Shown: positions 32,622-44,100, counted from the first letter of the stretch. The stretch is DNA of 64,000 bases from Omphiscola glabra (GCA_964017045.1 OZ024801.1:33653257-33717256); one strand, 5' to 3'. The notes: generated from the sequence alone by a model not told the origin. Numbers and translations: made by a program.

Positions 32622-33582
32622 TTTATAGCGCTTGTGGCCGTGCTACTTCAGCATGCTCACATCGCTCTGATGTCTCAGTACTTTTTATAGAGCTTGTGGC
32701 AGTGCTATTTCAGCATGCTCACATCGCTCTGATGTCTCAGTACTTGTATAGCGCTTGTGGCCGTGCTACTTCAGCATGCTCACATCGCTCTGAAGTCTCA
32801 GTACTTGTATAGCGCTTGTGTCCGTGCTATTTCAGCATGCTCACAGCGCTCTGATGTCTCAGTACTTGTATAGCGCTCGGGCCGTGCTATTTCAGCATGC
32901 TCACATCGCTCTGATGTCTCAGTACTTGTATAGCGCTCGAGGCCGTGCTATTTCAGCATGCTCACATCGCTCTGATGTCTCAGTACTTGTATAGCGCTCG
33001 GGCCGTGCTATTTCAGCATGCTCACATCGCTCTGATGTCTCAGTACTTGTATAGCGCTCGTGCCGTGCTACTTCATCATGCTCACATCGCTCTGATGTCT
33101 CAGTACTTGTATAGCGCTCGGGCCGTGCTACTTCAGCATTCTCACATCGCTCTGATGTCTCAGTACTTGTATAGCGCTCGTGCCGTGCTATTTCAGCATG
33201 CTCACATCGCTCTGATGTCTCAGTACTTGTATAGCGCTCGGGCCGTGCTATTTCAGCATGCTCACATCGCTCTGATGTCTCAGTACTTGTATAGCGCTCG
33301 AGGCCGTGCTATTTCAGCATGCTCACATCGCTCTGAAGTCTCAGTACTTGTATAGCGCTTGTGGCCGTGCTACTTCAGCATTCTCACATCGCTCTGATGT
33401 CTCAGTACTTGTATAGCGCTCGTGCCGTGCTATTTCAGCATGCTCACAGCGCTCTGATGTCTCAGTACTTGTATAGCGCTCGGGCCGTGCTATTTCAGCA
33501 TGCTCACATCGCTCTGATGTCTCAGTACTTGTATAGCGCTCGGGCCGTGCTATTTCAGCATGCTCACAGCGCTCTGATGTCC
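32622..33582. repeat. 60-bp minisatellite, 16 copies
   Basis: Each unit contains tatagcgctcgggccgtgct, then ttcagcatgctcacatcgct and ctgatgtctcagtacttg. Units are 59-61 bp. The 60-bp ones keep a frame open for up to 136 codons, but the length variants break it. Variant positions (cgggc, cgtgc, cttgtgg; catgc or cattc; catcgc or cagcgc) combine differently between copies, showing unequal exchange. Confidence 0.97.
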
Positions 33583-33890
33583 TAAAACCTATTTAAAGAA
33601 AACAAATTTCTTTAAATGGTTCTTAAATGACTTTTTATCATTTTCAATGACCTTCAAATGACCGCATACATTTTGACCTAAAAGAATAATATCCTAACAA
33701 CAATGGTCCAGGCAATTATTCGTACAACTCGCTAGTGACGTTCCTTATTATCATAGATTAATTCAAGGCTTGCGTAAAAAGAAAAATAAGCGTACAAGAA
33801 AAGTATGTTCTAAAAAAAATTGTCCACACCCGGTTCCATTTCACTCGGCGGGTCCGGGTATTTTCCGGGTCAGCACCCAGCTCAGCATTA

Positions 33891-34385
33891 AGAATACTAT
33901 TTTTTAATACAATAACATCTCTACTTCAAGAGTACTCTAATTTGGATTATGTTCTGTAAACATATTTTATTATTTTTTAAATAGACCAGCACAGGGCTAG
34001 ATTAATGCTACAGGCTACATGACATAATCCCCTCTTTACGGATGACTTTACAAATAAATGCTGCAAGCACCTATCTAGTGTTGACATCTCAGTTCGGCCG
34101 GCAGTATCATAATATAATACATTGAATTGAGTGACTTGGCCAACGGATAGCTGATGTGGGCGGGGCGGGGGGGGTCGAAAGAAGCTGAAACAGGGCGTGG
34201 ATCGGGCGAACAAATGTCAGACACTCTGGTTGACCAGTCTGTGACGTAACACAATTTTGGGGACCAAATCTACGCCGGGGGAGTAACACGAGCATGTGAG
34301 ACATTGTCCAGACCCGGCTCAGTAGTGTTAGAACTGTCAGGAGGATGGATGCTACATCCCTCCGACCTTTGGTCAGCAAGCGGTG
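33891..34385. other. No gene recognised
   Basis: Mixed sequence with a G tract at 34166. No feature can be supported. Confidence 0.5.
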
Positions 34386-34389
34386 TGTA

Positions 34390-34660
34390 AAGGTGAGGGT
34401 GTGTGAAGAGGTGGGGTGTGATGGGAAGGTGGGTGTGTGTGGAGGTGGGGGTGTGTGTGAAAGTGGGGTGTGTGTGGAGGTGGGGTGTGTGTGGAGGTGG
34501 GGTGTGTGTGGAGCTGGGGTGTGTGTGGACGTGGGGGTGTGTGGATGTGGGTGTGTGGAGGTGGGGGTGTGTGTGGAGGTGGGGGTGTGAGTGGAGGTGG
34601 GGGTGTGTGTGGAGGTGGGGGGTGTATGTGGAAAGAGGGGGTGCGGTGTGAAGGGTGGGG
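34390..34660. repeat. GT/G-rich ~16-18-bp repeat
   Basis: Irregular units of gtgtgtggaggtgggg. The plus strand is almost free of C. Repeated GGGG blocks could form G-quadruplexes. Frames across it are artefacts. Confidence 0.9.
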
Positions 34661-35012
34661 ACTCAGTAGATGTGAACTGAAGTTATTATAACAAATATAT
34701 CGCAAGCTTGTTTGGTGCGTAATATTTTCTTCTGTTTTACGGAAATAGTTGGAGTAATAAATCTGCGGTGTAAAAGGGGGAAGCGGACATTACAATATTA
34801 GTCTAGTTCAGGGGCGGCGGCGTATCACGGGGAGGGGGGTATCACTTATTGGGAATCTTATTCCAAGCATATATATTACAAATTAACTATATCACTGTAT
34901 CATTCGCAGTTTTAAGAATTATTCCGGAACAAGAAAAAATTTAGTTTTTGAGTATCATATTCTTGTTAAGTCCATTCAAAGACGCAGGGACAACGAGCAA
35001 GTAGAATTAGGG

Positions 35013-35208
35013 CAGCGGTTCTCAACCTAAGGGTCGCGACCCCTTTGGGGGTCGAATGACCCTTTTCCCGGGGTCGCCTAAGACCATCGAAAAATACATA
35101 TACTTTACAGTTATGAAGTAGCAACGAAAATAATTTGCGGTTGGGGGTCGCCACAACATGAGGAACTGTATTAAAGGGTCGCGGCATTAGGAAGGTTGAG
35201 AATCACTG
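35013..35208. mobile_element. SPIN-type hAT element, best preserved copy, perfect 8-bp TSD
   Basis: The termini are cagcggttctcaacct and ttgagaatcactg. The target duplication aattaggg lies at 35005-35012 and 35209-35216. The body reads in SPIN order: 'gggtcgcgacccctttgggg', 'gtcgcctaagaccatcg', 'acagttatgaagtagcaacg', 'aaaataattt', 'ttgggggtcgccacaacatg', 'aggaactgtattaaagggtc', 'gcggcattaggaagg'. At 196 bp it has no transposase. Confidence 0.97.
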
Positions 35209-35216
35209 AATTAGGG

Positions 35217-36182
35217 TCAACTTAGATACCAAGCATCTGGGCCTGGGTGTGCCAGGGCGCATGCAAATTTACGAGGGTGTTGAAAACCAAGTGCCGTAAG
35301 GGGGGTAATCATTGGACTGGCCGGGGAGATAACTACGTCAGCGGTTCCCCCCTAATTCAGGCGCGATGGTTTGTTTATGCTTGGCCTGGGATCGAGTCCC
35401 ACCTCGTCATCAAACTACGAGAAGCTCATGTTGGATGTCAAGCAAGCTAGCATCTATCTGTGAAATTATAAGGGGGGGGGGCATCTTGGACGGGTGCCCT
35501 TCTGGGGGAAACCGAATGAGGCAATCGTTGATGAGATGTTGTTGTTTTCTTGGGGGATTTGGGGGGGGTAGGGGGGGACCTTGACGACGGACGGGTAAGC
35601 GTTAATTTACTGCAACAACGCCCTGTAATAATCTCTAATTATGCTGGAGACGTCACAAAATAATCATGGATGGCGAGTAGCAGTGATAAGAGACACACGT
35701 CTGTGTAAGGGTATGACGTCCTCCTGACACGCCGGAAGTGCAGGTAGTCAACGACGCCACTGGCCTCACGTATACGAACATGTACCCACATTCAACACAT
35801 TAAATCTTTTTTCTAATTTTTTTTTTATATATATATTCAACTACACAAAATTTGTATTTATTTTTTTTAATTGAATAAATCAAGATTTTTTTTTTTTTGT
35901 TTAATAGAATTTGATTTCATGGGCAAGGAATGTTGAGGTTGTCACCGATGAAACAATTCAGAATATAGAAATGACTTTTAAAGGCCAAGCGTGCGTGGCA
36001 TGTCAAAAGTACATAACAAAATACAAAGAACTGGATTCATCATAATTGGGATAGTATTCAAGTACATTCAAAATGTCAACCAAAGCATTCAATAACTATT
36101 TTTAGTTTTAACCTATGCATTAGCGTGTTTCTATTCTCACGGCGCTACTTCAAACGAATGATATGCATTCAGCCACTGATAT
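35217..36182. other. No gene recognised
   Basis: The stretch 35375-35430 contains 'ggatcgagtccc', a B-box-like sequence, but no matching A box at the right distance. The rest is AT-rich after 35800. Not called as a SINE. Confidence 0.45.
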
Positions 36183-36190
36183 CACTCAAC

Positions 36191-36359
36191 CACTAGCGTA
36201 TTGGTAGTTTGGGGGGGGGGGGCTGAGGAGCACAGTCCGACACCCCGGGAGGCACGCTTTAAAAAAAAATATATTTGAGGGTTGGCACTTTCGGCAAACT
36301 GCTGAGTTTTTTGCGTCAAAGGGGATGAAAAAAAATCACCAGCCCTAGTTACGCCATTG
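36191..36359. mobile_element. hAT-like non-autonomous element with perfect 8-bp TSD
   Basis: Flanked by cactcaac at 36183-36190 and 36360-36367. The ends cactagcgtattggtag and (reversed) caatggcgtaactaggg are related to the cagtggcgtag class, though partly decayed. The 169-bp interior includes 'ttggcactttcggcaaactg' and no open frame. It does not match families A or B internally, so it is a separate family. Confidence 0.88.
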
Positions 36360-36455
36360 CACTCAACAGCATTTGTGTGTGTGTGTGTATATCTTCATTG
36401 AATTATCTTTAGGCTTTAGGTGGTACAATGGGCAGAACTAGAAGCACCCGAGTTC

Positions 36456-36585
36456 TGGCTTTGGTCTTGCCTAGCTTTGGTCTTGCCTAGCTTTGGTCTT
36501 GCCTAGCTTTGGTCTTGCCTAGCTTTGGTATTGCCTAGCTTTGTTGGTCTTGCCTAGCCCTGGTCTTGCCTAGCTCTGGTCTTAC
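36456..36585. repeat. 16-bp minisatellite, about 8 copies
   Basis: The unit is tggtcttgcctagctt. The last three copies have substitutions and one carries a 3-bp insertion (ttgttgg). Confidence 0.94.
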
Positions 36586-37694
36586 TTACGCCCACAATTG
36601 GAGTGCTTGTTGGGCTCACGTTACTCCGGCGGAAAATGCATTAATGAGTATTAAATGGCCGAATGTGTCTACACATACTACGGTCCTGGCGGGACTAGAA
36701 CCCGGCGACGATGTGAGAGAAACCGGACACCCACCTAAACATCGCTGAAAGATCGTTTAAGAATTGAACGACTTTACCGTCGGGAAATGTACCGTGACGA
36801 GCAGAAAGTGCTCACACAGCGAGCAGGCCTGATAGGAGCGGTCTCAAGGGCTCATGGCGATAAGGGGGGCCCCAATACCCAAGGGGGTGGCCGGTCCGTG
36901 AGCGCGCCGGGAAGCGGCTCTCGGCTTTATGGACATTAGCTGGGGGTGTGGAGAGCTCGTCTGGTCGGCACCACAATTCCCAGGACGAGAAAGCCGAGAG
37001 ATTAGTGCTACTGATAGAGTCGTTATTTCACGGGGATATCTTGGGCGTGAGCCGTGGGACCGCCACGTCCAGCTTTTGTCATATAAAGCATGTGAAAAGT
37101 TGTAGATAAGTAGAACGATGAACATAAGTTCATAAGCATGTTGTTGTAAGACGCACGCGTCATAATCGCGAACGTGAGGGTTGGAGGGTAGAGCAGATTC
37201 ATACGCTAGATTGGCCGAGCTCTTGAAATAAGGGTTGTATTGTGTTTTATTTATCTTCCACAATGGTGTGAAGTCATGACATAGTTATCAGCTGGGGTGT
37301 CTGAACAAGTGGGGGGGGGGGTGATCTTGTCCTTTGGGGGTTCTTGTTTATGGGCGGGTTGTGGTTAAGGAGAAAGAAATACGGTTGAATTTTTCTTATA
37401 TTTAAAAAAAAAAAAAGAAAAAAGAATAAATGTTTTCAAAACACAATTCTAGAAATTGTCCACTGAAAACAATGTATAAAACTATTTTGGTATTTAATAG
37501 GTCTCAAATAAAAAGTCAATGGATCATGCACAGATTTTAAACTGTTAAGAAGAAGTAGACGGTGTGTCAAGACACATTCTAACGGTTAGAATAAGTACTC
37601 TATAAATAATTATATCGTATGTAAAAAGCAGAGGCCCAATATTTATAATGGTTTGAATAATATGTTACCAGCAAGATGGAGATAGGGTTTTAAG
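36586..37694. other. No gene recognised; possible minus-strand tRNA-like segment
   Basis: At 36686-36735, reversed, 'gtttaggtgggtgtccgg' is followed 20 bp on by 'gggttctagtccc', loosely A-box and B-box like in the right order. This could be a decayed SINE. The GC-rich stretch 36830-37080 has an open minus-strand frame of 139 codons (start to 36844) without any recognised motif. A G tract lies at 37311-37321. Confidence 0.35.
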
Positions 37695-38369
37695 ATAGTG
37701 GTGTAGAAGATGGAGTAGGTTTAAGAGTGTGATGTAGAAGATGGAGTAGGTTTAAGAGAGTGATGTAGAAGATGGAGTAGGTTTAAGAGTGTGATGTAGA
37801 AGATGGAGTAGGTTTAAGAGTGTGATGTAGAAGATGGAGTAGGTTTAAGAGTGTGATGTAGAAGATGGAGTAGGTTTAAGAGTGTGATGTAGAAGATGGA
37901 GTAGGTTTAAGAGTGTGATGTAGAAGATGGAGTAGGTTTAAGAGTGTGATGTAGAAGATGGAGTAGGTTTAAGAGTGTGATGTAGAAGATGGAGTAGGTT
38001 TAAGAGTGTGATGTAGAAGATGGAGTAGGTTTAAGAGTGTGATGTAGAAGATGGAGTAGGTTTAAGAGTGTGATGTAGAAGATGGAGTAGGTTTAAGAGT
38101 GTGATGTAGAAGATGGAGTAGGTTTAAGAGTGTGATGTAGAAGATGGAGTAGGTTTAAGAGTGTGATGTAGAAGATGGAGTAGGTTTAAGAGTGTGATGT
38201 AGAAGATGGAGTAGGTTTAAGAGTGTGATGTAGAAGATGGAGTAGGTTTAAGAGTGTGATGTAGAAGATGGAGTAGGTTTAAGAGTGTGATGTAGAAGAT
38301 GGAGTAGGTTTAAGAGTGTGATGTAGAAGATAGAGTAGGTTTAAGAGTGTGATGTAGAAGATGGAGTAT
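37695..38369. repeat. 31-bp minisatellite, about 22 copies, homogeneous
   Basis: The unit contains gatgtagaagatggagtagg and tttaagagtgt. Differences are confined to the edges: 'gatagtggtgtag' at the left, 'agagagtg' in the third unit, and 'gatagagtagg' in the second-last. The centre is uniform, as expected for internal expansion or conversion. A 31-bp period breaks all frames. Confidence 0.97.
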
Positions 38370-39002
38370 TTGTATCGGTCTGAAACAGACACATTTCTAC
38401 CATTTTGCCCTAAGACAAAATAAGCGAAATCGGAATTATTATTTTTTAATGAACTTTTGTTTTTGACTTCGGATTCATTTTCCACAAAGTATTCATATAA
38501 AAATAAAGCATACCACTATTATCAATGTAAATTTAAACACAATTTGAACAGAACCTAAATATGATAGTACACTTTGTTTTAATAGTCTCCATGGCGTTAG
38601 TGTACGAAACACACACACACACCAGATATAAAATGTGACGCATAAACCATAATGTACCACCTGGGGTGGTGACCCGGATGCGAATGGCGGCGCTGCGTTT
38701 CCGGGTCCATTTTGACTCTATGTTATTCGGATGTCATTTGTGGTAGTTTATTTTAGTTAAACTGGAGAATTAAGTTTACAAACATATGGTTAATTCAATT
38801 ATCTTTCATTTAATAGCTCATTTTGTCTTACAAACCCAAAAATACTATTTTAAATAGTTTTTTAATCCCAACCTCTCACTTCTGGTACCCGGGTTCGAAT
38901 AGCCACTTCGATAGCTATTAGTGTATGTTGGTGACTTTTTGGTCAACGGAGAAGGAAGACATATCACTCTTCACAAATGTGTAGTGACTGGGGGTATTTG
39001 GA
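38370..39002. other. No gene recognised
   Basis: AT-rich, with a short (CA)n at 38609-38619 and no other structure. Confidence 0.55.
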
Positions 39003-39212
39003 GGTTGGGGGGGGGGGGGGTTTGTGTGGGTTATGTGGGTTGGGCGTATGTGGGTTGGGGGGCGTATGTGGGTTGGGGGGTATGCGGGTTGGTTGTGTTA
39101 TATGGGTTTGGGGGTGTGATTTCGGGGTTATGTGGGTTGGGCGTATGTGGGTTGGGGGGTCATGTGGGTTGGGCGTATGTGGGTTGGGGGGGGTTAGTTA
39201 TGTGGGTTGGGA
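39003..39212. repeat. G-rich 'gtatgtgggttgggg' repeat
   Basis: Irregular repeats of tatgtgggttgggggg and tatgtgggttgggc. Dense GGG runs suggest G-quadruplex potential. The glycine/tryptophan-rich frames are artefacts. Confidence 0.9.
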
Positions 39213-39621
39213 GACGGGGCGGAGAAATGGGAATGTACAAAATAAAACATGAATGAGAATTCTGGATTTGAAGTGAGAAGAAAGTAGGTCACGGTTTCAC
39301 GAGGCAGCTGTTTCCTGTATCTTTTAAACACGGTATCTACCCCCCCCCCCCAACCACCACCCCGAGTGCTCCTTGAGCCAATGTGCAGCAACAGGTTGTA
39401 AAAAATATGTTGTTACTGCACTTTCTATTGGATGGCGGTTTCGCCGTTATATTATATCCCTTAAAACTATGACTTCCACCTTTTTGCGAATATAGGCGGC
39501 CGTCTGCCACAAGTACGCCGTGTATGGGTTTCTTGGTTTCAGTGACTGCACACAAGGAACACATATTTTGAAAATGTGACCGGGGGTACGCATCTTGTTA
39601 GTGAAGTGCAATCGTGTAACG

Positions 39622-39820
39622 CATGGGCAGGGGTCGCCAAACTTTTTTTTTCACGGAGGGCCGGATGAACTGGCCGGATAAAGGAAAAAATAACGAGGCG
39701 CGGGCCGAATAATAATTAATGTCAATACTTACAAGAAAGTTCAAGTACCGTCGGCGGGCCGGATGAACTGGCCTCGCAGGCCGGATTCGGTCCGCGGGTC
39801 GTAGTTTGGTGACCCCCCTG
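39622..39820. mobile_element. hAT-like non-autonomous element ('ggccggat' type)
   Basis: Left caggggtcgccaaact (from 39628) pairs with reversed right caggggggtcaccaaact. Internal 'gggccggatgaactggcc' is repeated and 'ggattcggtccgcggg' precedes the right end, the pattern of a widespread hAT miniature type. The probable duplication is gtgtaacg (39614-39621) and atgtaacg (39821-39828), 7 of 8. It implies six extra bases, catggg, at the left end. Confidence 0.8.
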
Positions 39821-39861
39821 ATGTAACGAGTCCCCACAAAAATAAATAGAAATAGCCGTTA

Positions 39862-40005
39862 CAGTGGCGTAGGAAGTGGGGTGCGGAAGGGGTGGTCAGC
39901 CCATCGTGGCACTTTTTTATATGGAGGGGGAGGCCAGGAATGAATTTTTGGTGGGAGAAAAAATATTTATCGCCCCGGGCGGCACTTAACCTAGATACGC
40001 CACTG
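39862..40005. mobile_element. hAT-like non-autonomous element, family C
   Basis: 144 bp with cagtggcgtagg and tacgccactg ends. The flanks agccgtta and agcgggta agree at six of eight. The right part has 'cgccccgggcggcacttaac', related to but distinct from family A. It lies only 41 bp from the previous element. Confidence 0.82.
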
Positions 40006-40107
40006 AGCGGGTAATAGTTTTTTGTCACTTAATTAGCACAAGACTTACTATTGAAAGTTTTAGTGACAGGAGAAAATTTGGTTAGGGAGAAACAAAACTA
40101 AATACGT

Positions 40108-40948
40108 CATCGAGAGAAAGAGAGACCGAGAGATATTGAGAGAGAGAGATTGAGAGAGACGGAGAGATAGTGAGAGAGACGGAGAGATAGTGAGAGAGAG
40201 CGAGACAGAGAGATAGCGAGGGACAGAAAGATCGAGGGAGACAGAGAGATAGCGAGGGACAGAGAGGATGAGAGAGATAGCGAGGGACATAGAGATGGAG
40301 AGAGACAGAAAGATAGCGAGGGACAGAGAGAGAGCTAGAGAGAGATGGAGGGAGACAGAGAGAAAGCGAGGGACAGAGAGATGGAGAGAGACAGAAAGAT
40401 AACGAGGGACAGAGAGGATGAGAGAGACAGAGAGATGGCGAGGGACATAGAGATGGAGAGAGACATAAAGATAGCGAGGGACATAGAGAGAGCTAGAGAG
40501 AGATGGAGAGAGACGGAGAGAAAGCGAGGGACAGAGAGGATGAGAGAGACAGAGATAGCGAGGGACATAGAGATGGAGAGAGACAGAAAGATAGCGAGGG
40601 ACAGAGAGAGAGCTAGAGAGAGATGGAGAGAGACCGAGAGAAAGCGAGGGACAGAGAGATGGAGAGAGACAGAAAGATAGCGAGGGACAGAGAGAGAGCT
40701 AGAGAGAGATTGAGAGAGACAGAGAGAAAGCGAGGGACAGAGAGATGGAGAGAGACAGAAAGATAGCGAGGGACAGAGAGATGGAGAGAGACAGAGAGAA
40801 AGCGACGGACAGAGAGATGGAGAGAGACAGAAAGAAAGCGAGGGACAGAGAGATGGAGAGAGACAGAGAGAAAGCGAGGGACAGAGAGATGGAGAGAGAC
40901 AGAAAAAAAGCGAGGGACAGAGAGATGGAGAGAGACAGGATAGCTTAA
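40108..40948. repeat. 840-bp purine-rich (GAGA) tract with ~36-40-bp units
   Basis: Units combine gagagagacagaaagatagc, gagggacagagagatg and 'gagctagagagagat'. The plus strand is almost all A and G with scattered C and T. Larger blocks of about 120-160 bp recur (for example 40470-40600 and 40580-40720). Long Arg/Glu/Asp frames on the plus strand and Ser/Leu frames on the minus are composition artefacts. Confidence 0.95.
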
Positions 40949-41109
40949 CACTAGAATCATTTTTTTTTTTTACATTTCGGAATGCCTGATTTATTCCGCA
41001 CATCTCAATATAAACTGACAATACTACGGCTGATTTCCTGCGAGAAAAGTTGATTTTTAATTCCATGGTTTTACTTGACAGCAGTATTCCAACTTTGGTG
41101 GTTGAGGAT

Positions 41110-41175
41110 TAGCTTCCTACCCAAGAATAGCTTCCTACCCAAGAATAGCTTCCTACCCAAGAATAGTTTCCTAGA
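41110..41175. repeat. 18-bp minisatellite, about 3.7 copies
   Basis: The unit is agcttcctacccaagaat. The last copy is changed to agtttccta. Confidence 0.93.
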
Positions 41176-44100
41176 GTCATCAAAATGCCGGGTGGGGAGG
41201 GAGGTTAGGACACGTAGTTAATAATAAGACTTAATAAATTTAACACTCTGTTTCCGTCAGAACCACTACCAGGGTAGGCGCGTTCAGAGTGGGAGGTGGG
41301 ACAGGGTAGGGTGCCATCGGTCCTTGCGGGGTGTCCAACTTTTCTGAGATACCAATGATCCAGAGTCCAGAGTTTGATTCAAGTCTTATGTCTCAAGTCT
41401 TGCTATCAAGAGAGACCACCACCCCCTCTCGATATTTAGGAGGACATGTATCCTATATGCGCCCATGATACACGACACGACTCACACTTCGTGTAAAAAT
41501 TCATAATAAAATCTCTCGGACAAGAGTGTGGCTAAAATTATATGAGGCTGAGTATGGGAGTTTAAAGATCTCACAAGTTGAGAACCAGTGACCCCGATTC
41601 CAAATAAGCACATTTTTGTTACAATTTAACATCTCGGACATAATTATGATAATAATAATAAAAACAAATTGTTTAGCACGATATGACCCACTTTTTAAAG
41701 TTAGTAGTTATCAGGCGCGGGTTTAATCCCATTGGTTGGCTTCGACACGACGAACACCTGCCAGCTGATCATTCAACTACACACGTGGCCTGGGGTTCAC
41801 CCGTGCGATTGGGACCAGTGCTTGTGGTGAACTAAGACCTAAGTACCTTAGATACAAATTTCCATTTGAGTTTTTTAAAATTATTATTACTTTAAAAATA
41901 AACAGTCAAAAAACATTGTTTATGGGAGTCTAGCGAAGAATGTTCAGGGACAATTTACTGAACCGTAAACAAACTAAGCATATTTTCCAGTGTTCCAATA
42001 ATGGTATGCTTATGATAACAGAGCTACGAGCAGATATAAGAACATGGAATGTGTTCCAGATAAAATTACCGTACACATTTTTCACTCGATTCTGAAACAT
42101 TGGTACATCAATGATTTTGTTCTTCCCAATTTACTTCTTTTTTTTTAAATTGTATCTAATTATTTTGTGTGTGTGGGGGGGGGGGGGGGGGGGTAAAGGT
42201 TTGATGGCAACGTAACCCTCCTTTTTTTGGGAGGGGGGGGGAATAATTTAACCCACCGAACCGTGACCATGAATTTATGAATTAAAACCGAGAGAGTTGT
42301 AGCTTAGAAAAAAATTGCACCATTGAGTCCAGAAGGATATTATTTTAAACCGTCATGGGAAGTGAAAATGAAAATTTGTAATTTGTATCCCATTCATTAT
42401 TATACCATCCCCCCCACACACACACTTTTACGTTGCAATCCGCCAGTGAAGACTATGTTCCATGGCCATGGACAAGGCAAGGGTTGGAGGCGTAGTGGGG
42501 GGGGGGGGGGGGGGGACAATCAGTGTGTCGATTTAGCACTCAAATGATTTGTTGGGTTGTTCTGCTTAACGAGGCTTATGCCTCTTGATGTATTTTAATA
42601 TAGCTAACCTCGTCAAGAAGAGTTGTTATGTGTACTGGTGATAGCAATGACATATTGTTTTCAGAGCCATCAGTTAGTATGAGGGGTATATGTGATGAGT
42701 GAAATGAGACACTGTTTTCAGATTTAGTATGTGGTGTATATGTGACAAATGATACACTGTTTTTCATTGCAAACAAAAAGTATCGGGACAAAATAAAGCT
42801 TCGATAAAAAAGAACAATAATAAAATTTGATGAAGGAATTTTTTACATCAACACACACATTACGTAACTTTGTTACTTACAGACTGAAGAAGTCTTGGTA
42901 CCCTGTCTTGTGAGACTGGCGCCATATTTAATGTGCACAATTTTATAGGTCATCAATGTCGAGATCGTTGATGTTCTTGTGCAGTCCCGCGAAGTGTTAA
43001 TTAATGGAAAAGTTTCTATAATGGTATAGAAGAGTAACAGTTTTATAAACGAGTGTAGTAATCTATGACATAGTCACTTGGGAAGCATGGTTTACATCAT
43101 CTGATACACATTAAAATAAAAGTATTTTACGATGGCTTTTTATAAGAATAATTTCATTTAACACATTTTTGAATATGTTATAATAGTTAACACAAAATAG
43201 TGATTACATTTGAATTTTTGTATATTTTTTCTCCTTCCAATTATATTAAAAAAGGCATTCAAGAAAATTCCAAACGTCAGCACAGATACACACTAGCTGG
43301 CAAATAGTCGGAACCTTGTAATTTCGGTGTACCTCTGATGACGTAATAACAGCGGATGGTATTCCAGCTAACCTCCAACCCACCAGGTTATCACACCGCG
43401 GCTTCAGTTGCTACTATCTCTTTAGCCGTTCAACGTACCCTGTGAGTTCAAAGGGCAGGCGCCGACGCGTGCCGGGGCTCCCTGACTGACACGACCTCGT
43501 GAAATTGGGTCACCATCAGTCGGTGAACTGCTGTCCGGTGGCGCAGGTGAACACAGTCCCAGGGACAGGGGTTCTACAAAAAGAAAAAAAAAAGGCCTAC
43601 CGAAACATGTGTTTGAGTAGCATCAAAATGTTATTGGTACCTGTGTGTGATACCTATGATAAGATCGGGTGATACCTGTGATAAGTTGGATCTCCTAGAT
43701 CTACCAGGGGATCTGTTTCACTCAACCATGTCGGCCGTCTCGACAGCACGCACAGATGGCAATCGCGTGAGAGTCAGCCTGTGAGCACGGTACGGAAAGC
43801 GTCCTTTGAATTTGAACATCACAAGGAAATGTTTAACACAAAGTTACTTCGATGGGTTAGAAATAAGCCGGCATAAGCCAACAGTACAGATAGGATGACG
43901 ATGCAGGCATTAAACGATTAATTAAAAACCACACACAAAACATAAATTGCCTAAAGCTCACAAAGCACACGTTATGATTTAATAAACATTTTGAATACGA
44001 CACACTAGACCCAGCGGAACAGCTGTGTGTGACACGCGCGTGCCAAAAAAAAAAAAAAAAAAAGTCTGTCTCGCCGTGGGAAGATAAAAATAATGTGCAC

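Larger units (their letters stand above)
32321..33890. mobile_element. 1.57-kb inverted-repeat-bounded block containing two minisatellites
   Basis: The left edge taatgttgagccgggtgcag (32321-32340) matches the reverse complement of 33871-33890, taatgctgagctgggtgctg, at 17 of 20 positions. Just inside, the phrase actcggcg..tccgggtattt occurs at 32498-32523 and again at 33843-33864 in the same direction, as if the sequence between them had been inserted. The interior holds a 21-bp array and a 60-bp array. No transposase frame is present and no target duplication is clear, so calling it a transposon is inference. Confidence 0.45.

Noticed and set aside
32945..33355. 136-codon plus-strand open frame of 20-residue repeats
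   Set aside because: It is the 60-bp minisatellite read in one frame. Length variants break the frame elsewhere, and the same array gives other frames.
35375..35430. tRNA gene or SINE based on ggatcgagtccc
   Set aside because: No A box at the expected distance and no cloverleaf pairing.
40335..41066. 243-codon minus-strand frame rich in Ser/Leu/Pro, and matching Arg/Glu-rich plus-strand frames
   Set aside because: Produced by the GAGA purine tract. No promoter, no non-repeat domain.
41570..41590. Sixth SPIN copy suggested by gttgagaaccagtg
   Set aside because: Only the terminus-like 14 bp is present; no internal SPIN blocks or partner end nearby.
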